DNA from: Isoetes taiwanensis | Taxonomy: Eukaryota; Streptophyta; Lycopodiopsida; Isoetales; Isoetaceae | Length of the DNA stretch: 64,000 nucleotides | Reading direction: 5' to 3' | Assembly: GCA_021234155.1 (NCBI GenBank) | Contig: JAJEKV010000031.1 | Coordinates: forward strand, 6,650,748-6,714,747 | Shown here: positions 8,227 to 19,000 of the stretch, one piece after another | Numbering within the stretch: position 1 is the stretch's first letter | Layout: each line of letters opens with the position of its first letter | Notes under the pieces: generated by a model | Seen by the model: the letters and a program-made list of their open reading frames with translations, nothing else | Told to the model about the DNA's origin: nothing | Database searches by the model: none | Program-made: the position numbers and the translations under genes

Positions 8227-10416
8227 TTGGGACAGACCTCGGGAAATGTGCAAAATAGGGCAGACCCAAAGGGAAAAGGGACAGTAGGGAAAGATGGAGA
8301 TATTGACAGGAATATTGGAAAGCGAGATTCTGGAGAGCTGCTGGATTTAATTTGTACCCTGAGCGAAAAAGGACTCGATCAAATCAGAGAAATCACTAGT
8401 CATTTGGCCGCCATTGAGAAGGGAGAGAAGGTGCAAAATTTTGTCGTTTTCGGAGACTTCCTTACCTTCATTACAGACATGGTGAATACCAGGCGGTCGT
8501 CCGGGGTCGGAACACTTCAAAGACAAAAGGAAGCGGTGAACCAGATCTTGGAATATGCAAATCAGGTGCAAGAAGATGTGCGAAACGAGCTGCTGACAGA
8601 AAAGGAGTCGACTTTTGTTGGTAAGCCACTTAGGAATGCAACAGTTGAAAATAAACTAAAATTTCTTAAGAGCCGAGGGTTGATAGGATGCATTCATCAT
8701 GAAGGGGTCAGATTACAGTATATTAAAGGGGAAATTGAGAGGATGGAACAGGGGGTCGCTATCAATAGCATATATTGGATAGATTTTCCATTTTTTATGA
8801 TTGAGTGTGGAAACAGTCAAACAGCCACTCTTCTCCTTAAACAGGGAACCATATCCAAAGCCAACACTCAATTTTTTTTCCAAAAATGGTACCCATCCTT
8901 TGATCCCCAAAACTTTTCGGAACTCTTTCACCCGGCCTGGACTTCCTTACAGGGACTAAACCCCATGTATTGGAATGAACAGTCCCTGTTAACTCTCTTC
9001 CAGCAAACAGGGAATATTATAAGCTGGGAAATTGCTCAGGATAAGACCCCGAAGGTATGGGCACAGATTGATCTCCTTAAGCCGATCCCGGATGCTATCA
9101 ACTTTGTGGATTACTTTGGTAATCCCAAAATATTGAAACTTGCATGGCAGAGGTTGCTCCAGCCATGCTCAGCCTGTGGCTTAAGATTGCATGGAGGGAG
9201 GGTATGCAATGGGGCCCGGGAAGTCAAGACCTTGCTTAAAGAACTGGATGCTGGAAAACAGAAGGAAGAAATTTGGATCACTCCAAATAAGGGAAGAATG
9301 GAGAGACAAAATAAAAATGGCAGTGAAAAAAGAAGAAGGAGAAGGCAAAGAATCAGAGAAGAGAAGGAGAAAGAAAAAGCAAAAATAGAATCTGGAAAAA
9401 GTATGGAAAAGAAATTAAGGACAGAGTGGAAGAAGAAAGTTCAGTTCAGGGAGGACTCCTCTAAGGTGAAGGTGTTAAATAATCCGACAGCTAAAGGCAA
9501 GGAAGTCATGGGTGACAAAACTTCTGTGGCCCTCATGATAAGAGAACCTTTGACACCAGGATTAAACTATTCATCCTCTGAGGAATCGACAGAATACAAA
9601 GAGAAAGGAGAGCCCAGCTCGCCAAGGGGTCCCCCTTTGGTATCCCAAATTGATTGTGCCAATGATTCCCCACTCCCTATTTTGGAGCTGTTTCCCAAAG
9701 ACATAGGGAGTTTGAACACAAACACCACTCTGGATATCACTGAAGATGGAGAGGTGGCTGCACCAACTGCCCCCTTAAAGATTCCAGCTCAATTGGAGCC
9801 TCAGCCCCACCTAAATGACCAGGGAATTGATTACATTGCCCCAAAAGGCCAGGAAACTGAATCTATTCACAAAAGTAGACCTTTAAGTCCAGTTGGTCAG
9901 TTAGAGCCAGCTGGCCAGGGAACTTTTTGTAAACAGATCAGGGGACCTATAAGCCCTTTCGGCCAGAAACTTCAAACAGCTGACCCAAAGGATCAAGGAA
10001 CTGAAAGTAATCAAAGGTCTGCTCCAAAAGACCAGGTAACTGACTCTATTCATAGTAGTAGACCTATAAGCCCAACTGGTCAACCTGTAACTCCAGTTGG
10101 CCAGGGAACTTTCTTTGAACAGATCAGGGAATCTACAAGTGCTCTTGGCCAAAAATTGGTAACAGAGAAAGGTGTAGAATCTGAGGTCTTCAAGACACCA
10201 GCTGCCCAGCTAAAGGAACTGAAGGATCCCTCATCTCGTTTGGCTGGAAAATTTTGGGATGATGAGGAAGATGCTGAGGAGGAAGAAAATATTCCCCATA
10301 AAGAATCCAATGATCAGTCCTTTGTTACCCCTCTCCCACACGCTACAAAAAGGAAGAAAAAGGTCTACACTCCTAGGGAGCATGGGCCTGTCACGAGGAG
10401 CTCCAAATTCAAATGA
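8227..10416 (+). CDS. LINE-1 ORF1: nucleic-acid-binding protein with zinc knuckle
   Basis: Equivalent of plant LINE ORF1 (DUF4283/CCHC type), which binds element RNA. The ancestral start is probably ATG 8197, followed after five codons by a TAA, so only an internal start could be used; 729 residues remain open from 8227. The first third is globular. A zinc-knuckle-like CSACGLRLHGGRVC starts near residue 314, right after the conserved AQIDLLKPI/VDYFGNPK block. Then come a highly basic Lys/Arg/Glu coiled-coil-like segment (~345-410) and a long Pro/Ser region with repeated R-P-(I/L)-S-P-x-GQ and TPVGQ motifs (~550-660). The last codons overlap the ORF2 start in ATGA. Confidence 0.85.
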   Translation: MGQTSGNVQNRADPKGKGTVGKDGDIDRNIGKRDSGELLDLICTLSEKGLDQIREITSHLAAIEKGEKVQNFVVFGDFLTFITDMVNTRRSSGVGTLQRQKEAVNQILEYANQVQEDVRNELLTEKESTFVGKPLRNATVENKLKFLKSRGLIGCIHHEGVRLQYIKGEIERMEQGVAINSIYWIDFPFFMIECGNSQTATLLLKQGTISKANTQFFFQKWYPSFDPQNFSELFHPAWTSLQGLNPMYWNEQSLLTLFQQTGNIISWEIAQDKTPKVWAQIDLLKPIPDAINFVDYFGNPKILKLAWQRLLQPCSACGLRLHGGRVCNGAREVKTLLKELDAGKQKEEIWITPNKGRMERQNKNGSEKRRRRRQRIREEKEKEKAKIESGKSMEKKLRTEWKKKVQFREDSSKVKVLNNPTAKGKEVMGDKTSVALMIREPLTPGLNYSSSEESTEYKEKGEPSSPRGPPLVSQIDCANDSPLPILELFPKDIGSLNTNTTLDITEDGEVAAPTAPLKIPAQLEPQPHLNDQGIDYIAPKGQETESIHKSRPLSPVGQLEPAGQGTFCKQIRGPISPFGQKLQTADPKDQGTESNQRSAPKDQVTDSIHSSRPISPTGQPVTPVGQGTFFEQIRESTSALGQKLVTEKGVESEVFKTPAAQLKELKDPSSRLAGKFWDDEEDAEEEENIPHKESNDQSFVTPLPHATKRKKKVYTPREHGPVTRSSKFK

Positions 10417-13400
10417 AGATTGTTTCTTGGAATATGAGGGGTATTAAGGGTCCTTTGAAAAGAAAGAGGGCTCTAATTGCCATTAGGGAGATCAAGGCAG
10501 ATATAATCCTCCTGCAAGAGCACAGGCTCCCATCTTTTGAAGCATCAAATCTAGGTAATTGGATTTTTCCAAATGGGGATTCTATATGGGCCCCAGCAGA
10601 TGGTACCAAGGGTGGTATATGCATTGCTTGGAAAGGGTTAAAAAAATAGACTTCTTCTTACACCCCTCGGGTAGGTGGCAGGTGGTGTTTTTGGAAATTG
10701 AAAATGAACAGGTAGGCATCATCAATGTCTATGCTTCAACTGTCCCTGAAGAAAGAGAAAAGCAATGGCTGGAAATGTGTGAATGGCTGCAGAGGCAGAA
10801 TGTCAGTAATTGGATCTTGAGTGGGGAGTTCAACAACACCCCCTCATGGGACCAGAAGACAGGTAAAAAGTTGAACATGTCAAGGGGAGAAAGGTTCCAG
10901 TGGGATAAGTTGATCCACAGATTCGTGTACCATGCCCCTTCATCTTCAAATGCTTACTCTTGGAGCAATAAAAGGAAAGGATTGGACAGAGTGTTTTGTC
11001 TTCTTGATAGATACTACACCAACATATCCACCTTAGCAGGCTGGGACAACTTGACCATAAGTAATGACTGCAGTAATTCCATTTCGGATCACTTTCCCCA
11101 GATTTTAGACACTGGAAAGGTGCCTCAAAATAGTCCTTCTGACATCCCATTTAAGTTCAATAATAGTTTATTGAACAACAAAGCTTTCTGTGATGATTTT
11201 ACCACATACTATAGTTCCTTGAAAGCTTTAAATCCAAGTGGGTCAATGAAAGAGTTTGTCACGAGATGTAAGCAGATAAAAAATTGGATAAAACAGTGGG
11301 GTAAACAGTGGAACCAGAAGAAGAAACAGGAAAAATCAGAGATCTACTTAGAGATGAAAGAAGTTGGACAAAAACTCTTTCTAGACAAAGATGATATGGT
11401 CCTACAACAAAGAGAAGAAATTTTGGAAAGGAAAGTTAAGTTAATAGAAGAACACGAGGCCAAGAGTTTGGCAATCAAAAGTAGAAGCTTGTACATTAAC
11501 TTGATGGATGACTGTAGCTCCAAGTTCTTCTTCAGGGCTGCTAAGAGTAGGATATTGAACAATGGGATTGTTTCAGTGATGGATGATCAACAGGAATTAT
11601 CTAAACAGGAAGACATACTGAATTTGTTCCACAGCAAATATAAAGAACTCTTTGCAGCAAAAGCCATGGATAATGAAAGCATGTCAGACTTTTTTAATTT
11701 TCTTGGCCCTAAAGATTTGCCAATTGAAGAAGAACAACTTTTGGCTATCCCAATGGAAAATGAAATTCTGGAAACTGTGAGGAGTATGGCACATGGGAAA
11801 AGCCCAGGGCCAGATGGCTTACCCCCTGAGTTTTTTGAACACTTTTGGAGCATAATGTGCAAAGATCTTATAACATTCATACAAGGTGCATGGCAGGCTG
11901 AAAAACTTCACCCAGCTATTAATGCTGGTCTCATTGCCTTAGTTCCAAAAGTTGACAAGCCTGCTACCTTCTCGGACGGAGACCTATCTCATTGACTAAT
12001 GTGTCATACAAAATTATAGCTAAGATCTTTGCTAACAGGCTTAAGAAGATTTTGCAAGCAAAGATAAACCCAGTCCAGTCTGGCTTCTTACCAGGTAGAA
12101 GTATTCTTGATAACTTCATTGGTGCATATGAAGGGCTCCACTGGAATAGAGCCACAAATCAGAATTGTGTGCTATTAAAGTTGGACTTCAAAAGGGCCTA
12201 TGATACCATTGACTGGAATTTTTTGTATAGAGCAATGTCTCAAATGGGATTCTCAGAGGCAGTAATAAAAAAGGTTGCTGGATTGAATGTTACAGGATGC
12301 TCAGCAGTGTTGGTCAATGGTTCTCCATCTCCATTCTTTGAATGTAAAAGAGGAGTTAGACAGGGTTGTCCCCTTGCTCCCTATCTTTTTTTAATAGTAG
12401 CTGAGATGGTGACTAGAACTATTTTCAAATTGCAGCAAAATGACAAAATCAGCTGCCTTAAACTTCCAGACACATGTGAGACCCTGTCAGCCATGCAATA
12501 TGCAGATGACACATTTGTGTTTCTAAAAAGACAAGGAGATCACATCAGAAACTTCCTCATGGCAATGGAGTGGTTTGGAAAAGCATCTGGTGTATTGCTG
12601 AACAAGGATAAGTGTGCAGTAATTTCTGACAGCATGGATGACTACATTGAAGGGATTAGAGTTTGTGGATTTCACTCTGCTACCAAACTTTTAGGTCTGC
12701 CTTTGGCCCTAAATATGAGTTTACATGGTCTCTGGGAGCCAATAGTCACAAAAATAAAAAAGAAGCTACAAATGTATCCCAAAACTCTGTCTATGGCTGG
12801 TAGAGTAGAGATCATTAATAGTGTCATTGCTAGCTCCCATGTATACTTCTCCTCTGCTATAATTGCAGATAAGAAAACCTATAAGGAGTTGGAGATAATT
12901 ATGAAAGAATTCATCTGGCAAGGTTCCCATATGGTTGGATGGCAAAATCTGACCCTACCTAGGAAGAGGGGAGGTCTAGGATGCAAGGATCTCTTTTTAC
13001 AAGCACAGGTACTGGCAGCTAAACAGGTATGGAGATCTCTAATGTCATCTTCCAAGTCCCCTGTCCTTCATCTCGTCAAGTATTGGATTAGGAAAGCCTC
13101 ATTAGTGGGGAGTCCATCTACCCCCCACCAATTGCCTGATTCTGCATTTTACCAACTTAACCCAAGCAGTGGCACTTCCAATATCATGAGGAGAATCATT
13201 CAAGCTTGGAATAAAGTATCTGTATGCTTCAGAGCCCTTCCAATAGAGAATGTCTCACAGGAGTTTAATTTCTTTTGGCACCAAAACCTTACAGATGAGG
13301 AGGAGGGATGTCTAGCATTGAAACATCCCAAAAAATATAAAGAATGGATAAGTAAAGGATTATGCACAGTAAGCAGTATGGTTAGAGGTGAGAATTGGAA

Positions 13401-14181
13401 AACATGGCAGGAAATCTCTGGTATTGTACAAGATTCCAATTGTAACAGGAATATTTACAACACACTCACCCGACATCAAAGAGGTCAAGGTGTTGAAACA
13501 GACCAACAGAATTGGATTCTAGAAGGAAAGGGATACAAAGTATCAAAAATATATTCAATGTTATTGAGTTCTCAGGGTACAAAAGTTGCTGATCAGTGGG
13601 ACTGTCCTGATACTGAAGCTATTCGAGTCATCAGAAAGGGTTGGAAATTGCAATGTGCTAAAAAAATCATCCTTTTTAGATGGCTATTTTTGAACAGAAG
13701 CCTTAAATGCAATGCCTATAGAGCTAAATATAATGATCAGATCTCGGATAGGTGCCCTTTAGGTTGTGGCCAGGCTGAATCATCAAGTCACATCTTCATT
13801 TGTCCCTAGCTTTCTCCTTTCTGGAATTGGATTCGTCCCCATATAGGAGTCACTCCAATTTATGAGTCTGACCTTTTTGGCTTCATTGCAAATAGTTCCC
13901 CATTCTTGGATACACTCAGATCTCTCTGTCTTTGGGTGATTTGGAAACACAGGAATAATGTGGCTATCAACCACTCCAACCTAGATTTGAATTACCTCAA
14001 ATCAGCACTACAATTAGAACTTGCAGATGCTGCCATGGCTCACAGATTGTGTAGAGGTTCCAATTATGACAGAAATTGGGACACATTGGGCTCCTTCCAG
14101 GGGTTCTATTCATATTTTACTTCTTACTTTAACAATTTGTCTGATGATGGAAACAGATTATCTGGTCAGGAAACATCATGA
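10413..14181 (+). pseudogene. LINE-1 ORF2: endonuclease-reverse transcriptase, broken
   Basis: Starts at the ATG of the ATGA overlap with ORF1. APE-type endonuclease: MKIVSWNMRGIKG, LLQEHRLP, LSGEFNNTP (usually GDFN; Asp replaced by Glu here), SDHFPQ. RT: LDFKRAYDTIDW, RQGCPLAPYLF, MQYADDTFVF (YADD catalytic pair), LLGLPLALNMS. C-terminal RVT zinc-type region: CPLGCGQAESSSHIFICP. Lesions: a frameshift in an A-run near 10640, a 1-nt deletion near 11970 (between motif FSD and ISLTN) and a TAG at 13807-13809 where LINE-2 has Trp. Each remaining segment is long and well conserved, so inactivation is fairly recent. Confidence 0.92.
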
Positions 14182-14509
14182 AGGAGGACACGCAAGAGAG
14201 GTCCCGGAAGGTACAAGGCCGATGTCTCATCAGGAGGTTCTGGAAGCTCTTCTCTGGGTCAAAACAGAGACAATCATGATCCGGACACTCAAGAGGATTC
14301 TGCAGGATGCTGATATCTGGCAGTTTAAACAAGAATTGAAGCCTTTTTTTGAAGAAAAACTTGGCATAGTCGAGGGAGCGCGCGAGTCGTGGATCCTTTA
14401 TATTCTGGATGGGGCAGCATATGGAGCAATTGAGCTGGACGATCTGCTCTTCAAGCATACAGATCATGCTTTTGCTGTAATTACTCTGGATGGAGTAAGG
14501 GAAGACTAA
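14144..14509 (+). CDS. LINE-1 ORF3, 121-residue protein overlapping ORF2
   Basis: Lies in a different frame from ORF2 and overlaps its last 38 nt. I choose ATG 14144 because LINE-2 has an aligned ATG (57889), giving exactly 121 codons in both and the same 38-nt overlap. Over the 20 codons starting at the HHEGGHAREV segment the copies differ at 11 synonymous and 1 non-synonymous sites, so the protein is under constraint. Visible features: HHEGGHAREVP, a helical WVKTETIMIRTLKRIL stretch, an acidic/aromatic QELKPFFEEKL, and an ILDGAAYGAIELDDLLF end. No family is recognised. Translation by reinitiation after ORF2 is plausible. Confidence 0.7.
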   Translation: MMETDYLVRKHHEGGHAREVPEGTRPMSHQEVLEALLWVKTETIMIRTLKRILQDADIWQFKQELKPFFEEKLGIVEGARESWILYILDGAAYGAIELDDLLFKHTDHAFAVITLDGVRED

Positions 14510-14769
14510 GGATACAGTTGTTATCAAATGAACTTCCTATTTTCATGATCGTCATTTAGGTTAAGGTCCTGTTTTGGTTCTGAAACTTTAAACAGTGTTT
14601 GTTTTTGTTAAATTTTCCTCCTCTGGAGTGATTGGCCATTTTTGATATTATGGCTTCTATAACAGAGCTTTGCTCTGTCCTTTTGTATTATCATGTATTG
14701 CATGTAATATAATACTTCTGCCGTTTCTACAAAAAAAAAAAAGAAAAAAAAGAAAAAAAGAAAAAAAAA

Positions 14770-14779
14770 ACATACACCA
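14770..14779 (+). repeat. LINE-1 target-site duplication, right
   Basis: ACATACACCA, matching 7749-7758. Confidence 0.85.
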
Positions 14780-14937
14780 TGCTGGAAATTTAGACAATGC
14801 TAGCTGCTCCTGTTCATATTACTCAAATGCAAGAAGAAGACTATGGGTATAATTCTACAAATAACCAGGTAATGCAATGCATTTCCATATATTCAGGTAT
14901 GACATAAGGGTTCGCTTGTACTGTAAAAAAAATTGCT

Positions 14938-14942
14938 AGCAG
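14938..14942 (+). repeat. Copia target-site duplication, left
   Basis: AGCAG, matching 21335-21339. Five bp is the usual TSD length for Ty1/copia integration. Confidence 0.8.
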
Positions 14943-15909
14943 TGTTCAGAAATATTGATGTATTATGTGTGCTCTCAAATTTATCTAATGTATTTGAGCT
15001 CAACTTCTTGATCAATCATCTTCATAAATACATAATCATTCAATGGATACAAAACATCTATTAAGTCTCAAATATTTAACAAGTTGTAGAACTTAGAAAC
15101 CTTAATTTCTATAGCTCAAATTATAACCATTGTCATTCAATATTTCAATAGTCTCAAATGACATTGAAATATTTCCGTCATCGAAGGTCTCTCATTCATA
15201 GAATCAGCATAGACAATGTTCAGTCCTTCATACCTTTATATGATCGGGAAGTCACTCCTAAACTCCGTGTATATTCCTGTATACATCTTAAGTGTTTAAT
15301 AGGATCAATTCCGGCGGTTATGCCGAACCGATCCTTCTGTAAGCTTGCACAACTTCATTGGACCGAGACTATTTACAAGGATAAGTCTGCACCTTATTGG
15401 ACCGATCAGTAACGTCCAATAACTTAACAAAAATATCTGCCTAGTCAACCATATAATCTTTAGCTTAATGAACTATATAGCAACCTTAGGTTAATAAACC
15501 TTTGGCTAAGCATATCGATAGGTACTTAGACCATTGATAAACTTAGGTCTTTATGCATCACTTTGACTTTCCGTGTACTGCTTTAGTTCAATATCTATGC
15601 TCAGGGTTTTCAGGGTTTCAAACATAAAAACCAGATAATCAACCATATATGAACCATATAGCAACCTTAGGTTAATAAACCTTTGGCTAAGCATATCGAT
15701 AGGTACTTAGACCATTGATAAACTTAGGTCTTTATGCATCACTTTGACTTTCCATGTACTGCTTCAGTTCAATATCTATGCTCAGGGTTTTCAGGGTTTC
15801 AAACATAAAAACCAGACATAGCACTTCTTCTATTACTTATGTATTAAGCAGGTTGCAATCCAACTACACTGCCATCTTGCAGATTATGATATGATCAACA
15901 TACTTAACA
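14943..15909 (-). repeat. Copia LTR (3' LTR of the minus-strand element)
   Basis: 967 bp, from TGTTCAGAAATATTGATG to CATACTTAACA. It is longer than its partner because an internal segment starting GCAACCTTAGGTTAATAAAC is tandemly duplicated with a period of 181 bp (15480 and 15661). Confidence 0.92.
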
Positions 15910-15922
15910 TTCCTCCTTCAAA
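15910..15922 (-). other. Copia polypurine tract
   Basis: On the minus strand the sequence directly before the 3' LTR reads TTTGAAGGAGGAA, the expected purine-rich plus-strand primer. Confidence 0.6.
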
Positions 15923-16039
15923 TCATAATCTGCTCAAAACTTTCTATTCAGATCATAATCTGTCAAAAGTTTATTGTGATAATTCCTTAAAAGCTTTCTA
16001 TTCAGATCATAATCTGTCAAAAACTTACTGTGACAATTC

Positions 16040-19000
16040 CTCCTTTCTCTATTGCTTGTTAACTTCCTTATAGTTTAACAAATCTGCCAATGTTTTAAAC
16101 CTGATACCACTTAATCCCTTTGTTAGAATGTCTGCCAGTTGTTCATTAGTATTCACATGTTGCATCTGAATTAACTTTCTTGACACCATATCCCTGATAA
16201 AATGCATTTCCATCTCAATGTGCTTTGTCCTTTCATGTAGGACAGGGTTTTAGCTATAGCAATGCAGCTTTGACTGTCACAAAACAAAATGGTACTTTTC
16301 TTTTGTTGAATTCCTAGTTCTTCAAGAACTCTTCTGCACCAAAATATTTCTTTAGCAGCCAATGTGGCTGCTGCATATTCTGCTTCTGCAGTTGATATAG
16401 CAATAGATGTTTGCTTTTTACTTCTCCAGCTTATAGGTGCTCCACCAAGCATAATCAAGTACCCTGAAGTTGACTTCCTTTCATCCAAGTCACCACACCA
16501 ATCAGCATCACAAAATGCCTTAAGTTCTAGATCTTCAGTACAGTAAACCAGACCTACTTTTATGCTTCCTTTCAAGTATCTGAGAACCTTTTTTGCTGCC
16601 AACCAGTGACCTTTCCCTGGATTGTGATTGTATCTGCTCAACACGTTCACTATAAATGCAATATCAGGCCTAGTATTATTTGCAATATATAATAAGCTAC
16701 CAATCAACTGCCTATATGGAACATTTTTCATTTCTTCTTGATCCTTTTCACCAATAGGACACATTTCTTTTGATATTCTGCAACCACTTAGAACAGGTGC
16801 CTTAACTGGATTACAATCTGTCATATTAAACTTGTTTAATACTGCCTCAATATATTTGCTCTGGGAAAGTGTCAACATTTTATTGTTTCTGTCCCGAGTG
16901 ACTTCAATCCCAAGAAACTTCCTTAATTCTCCAAGATCCGTCATTTGATATTTTTTCTTGAGCATTTCTTTACAATGGTTTAACACATCAATATTGCTGC
17001 CTGCCATAATACAGTCATCAACATATATGGCTATTATGCAGTACTGATCATTTTCCTTGAACATGTAAACATTTCCATCATTATTCAACTTTGTCAATCC
17101 CTGTTCTTTCAGATGGCTATCTATGCATTTGTACCATTGCCTTGGAGACTGTTTTAACCCATAAACTGCCTTGTTAAGTCTCCAAACTTTGTCTTTTCCT
17201 TTTTCATATCCAGGGGCCTGTTTCATAAAAATCTCCTCCTCTAATTCAGCATTTAAAAATGTTGTACTCACATCCGTATGATGTAGTTCAAGGTTTAGAG
17301 CATTTGTAATTGCAATAATCATTCTAAGGCTTGCAAGCTTAACCACAGGAGAAAAGGTTTCTTCATAATCTAGGCCCCTTTTTTAAGAAAAACCTTGGGC
17401 AACTAGTCTTGCCTTATATTTAGGTGCACCATCAGCATTAATTTTGACTTTATAGATCCATCTTGCCTTCGCAGATCAACAATTTCATAGGTAGATGTTC
17501 TCTCAAATGCCTTCATTTCTTCATCCATTGCTGATCTCCATTTATCTCCTTCTAAAGAATTTATTGCTTCCTCAAATGTATCTGGCTGCCCTGTTTCTAA
17601 TACCATTAGAATTTCATCATTTTCTTCAATTTCTGCTTGCAATCTCATGGATCTTCCAGTTTCATTTCTACCATAGATTTCTCCTTCTAGTTTTGCTTCA
17701 TCCCTGAGTATTTCTGCTTCAGATCTCTTTTTCCTTTTAGTAATGACCTGCTTTGGTTCATTTCCCATATCTACAGATTGTTGCTCATCTCTTATGCTTA
17801 CACTTGCTGATTCTTTTGTGTCACTCTCATCTTCCTTTTCTTGCTCATCATCCAATATTTTATTCATGTCCAACACTTGTTCCTTATAATCTCCTATTGT
17901 GATTTTATTGTCATTTGTATTGCTGCTCCCATTTTGGCTGGAGTTATATATCTCATTTTCAACAAATATCACATCTCTACTTGTAAAAACTCTTCTTCTC
18001 TCAGGCTGAAATACTCTATAACCTTTGGACTCTTCATCATAACCTATCAAGTACGTGATCATTGATCTGTCATCAACCATATTTTTTGAATCTTTCAAAG
18101 TCTGGTAATCTATCTGACCACAAGAACTCTGGGCTATTTCCATTTGTACTTGCTGATGGCAAACAATTTTGAATTAATACTGCAGCTCTTACTGTTTCCT
18201 CCCAGAGATAATTTTGTAAGCCTGCATGCTTAAGCATTGCTCTTACTGCATTTAGAATGGTTTTGTTCTTTCTTTCTGCCACTCCATTTTGTTGTGGGGT
18301 ATAGCTGCATGTGTATTGGGGTGTAAATATGGTAATGCTACCCAAAAAAGCGCGAAAGCACATAGCACCTAAAGCACCTATGACTAAGAAAAAATGTGTC
18401 ATAACTTGACCTCCACAATTTGTACGCTCCTCCACGAGATCTATATCATCGCTCCTTGCCTTCCTACATCATATATATTGTTTTTTAAGTAACAACTCTA
18501 AGGTCGTTGAAGAGAAATGTCTTCAAGCAAAGCACCTAAAGCACTTGTCCGGATGGTGCTTTTTGGGTAGCATTACCATATTTACACCCATTGTCTCCTA
18601 ATTCCTCTTTTAATGCAATAACTTCTAAATTTTGAGGAAAGGTACTCACCTCCTCTGTCTGAATGCACACATTTGATTCTTCGTCCTGTAGAGCACTCCA
18701 TCTCAGCTGCAAAAGCTTTAAATGCCTCAAATGCCAAATCCTTTGTTCTGAGACAGTATACTTCGATTTTCCTGCTAAAATCATCAACAAAGGTTATAAA
18801 ATATCTTTTTCCTGAAATTCCTGTGACATTGAGGGGTCCACATAGATCTGTATGTATTAAATCGAATATTCCTGTTGCTCTCTTTTTTTATTTATGAAAT
18901 GGCAGTCTGCAATGCTTGCCAAGCATACATCCTTTGCAAATATAAGGCTCACTTTTCTGATTTTCAGATTTGATCCAATTCTGCTTAATCATGAATTCAA

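Larger units (their letters stand above)
7759..14769 (+). mobile_element. LINE-1: near full-length L1-type LINE with four ORFs
   Basis: Bounded by a 10-bp TSD (ACATACACCA) and ending in an A-rich tail interrupted by G (14731-14769). Order: short 5' leader, ORF0 (7835-8110), ORF1 (8227-10416), ORF2 (10413-14181, broken) and ORF3 (14144-14509). Co-linear with LINE-2 (51795-58511), which lacks about 80 bp at the 5' end. ORF2 has the L1 order APE endonuclease, RT, Cys/His region. Two frameshifts and one stop in ORF2, and a stop near the ORF1 start, make it non-autonomous. Confidence 0.92.

Noticed and set aside
9901-10310. Minus-strand ORFs under LINE-1 ORF1
   Set aside because: Shadows created by the SPxGQ repeats on the coding strand.
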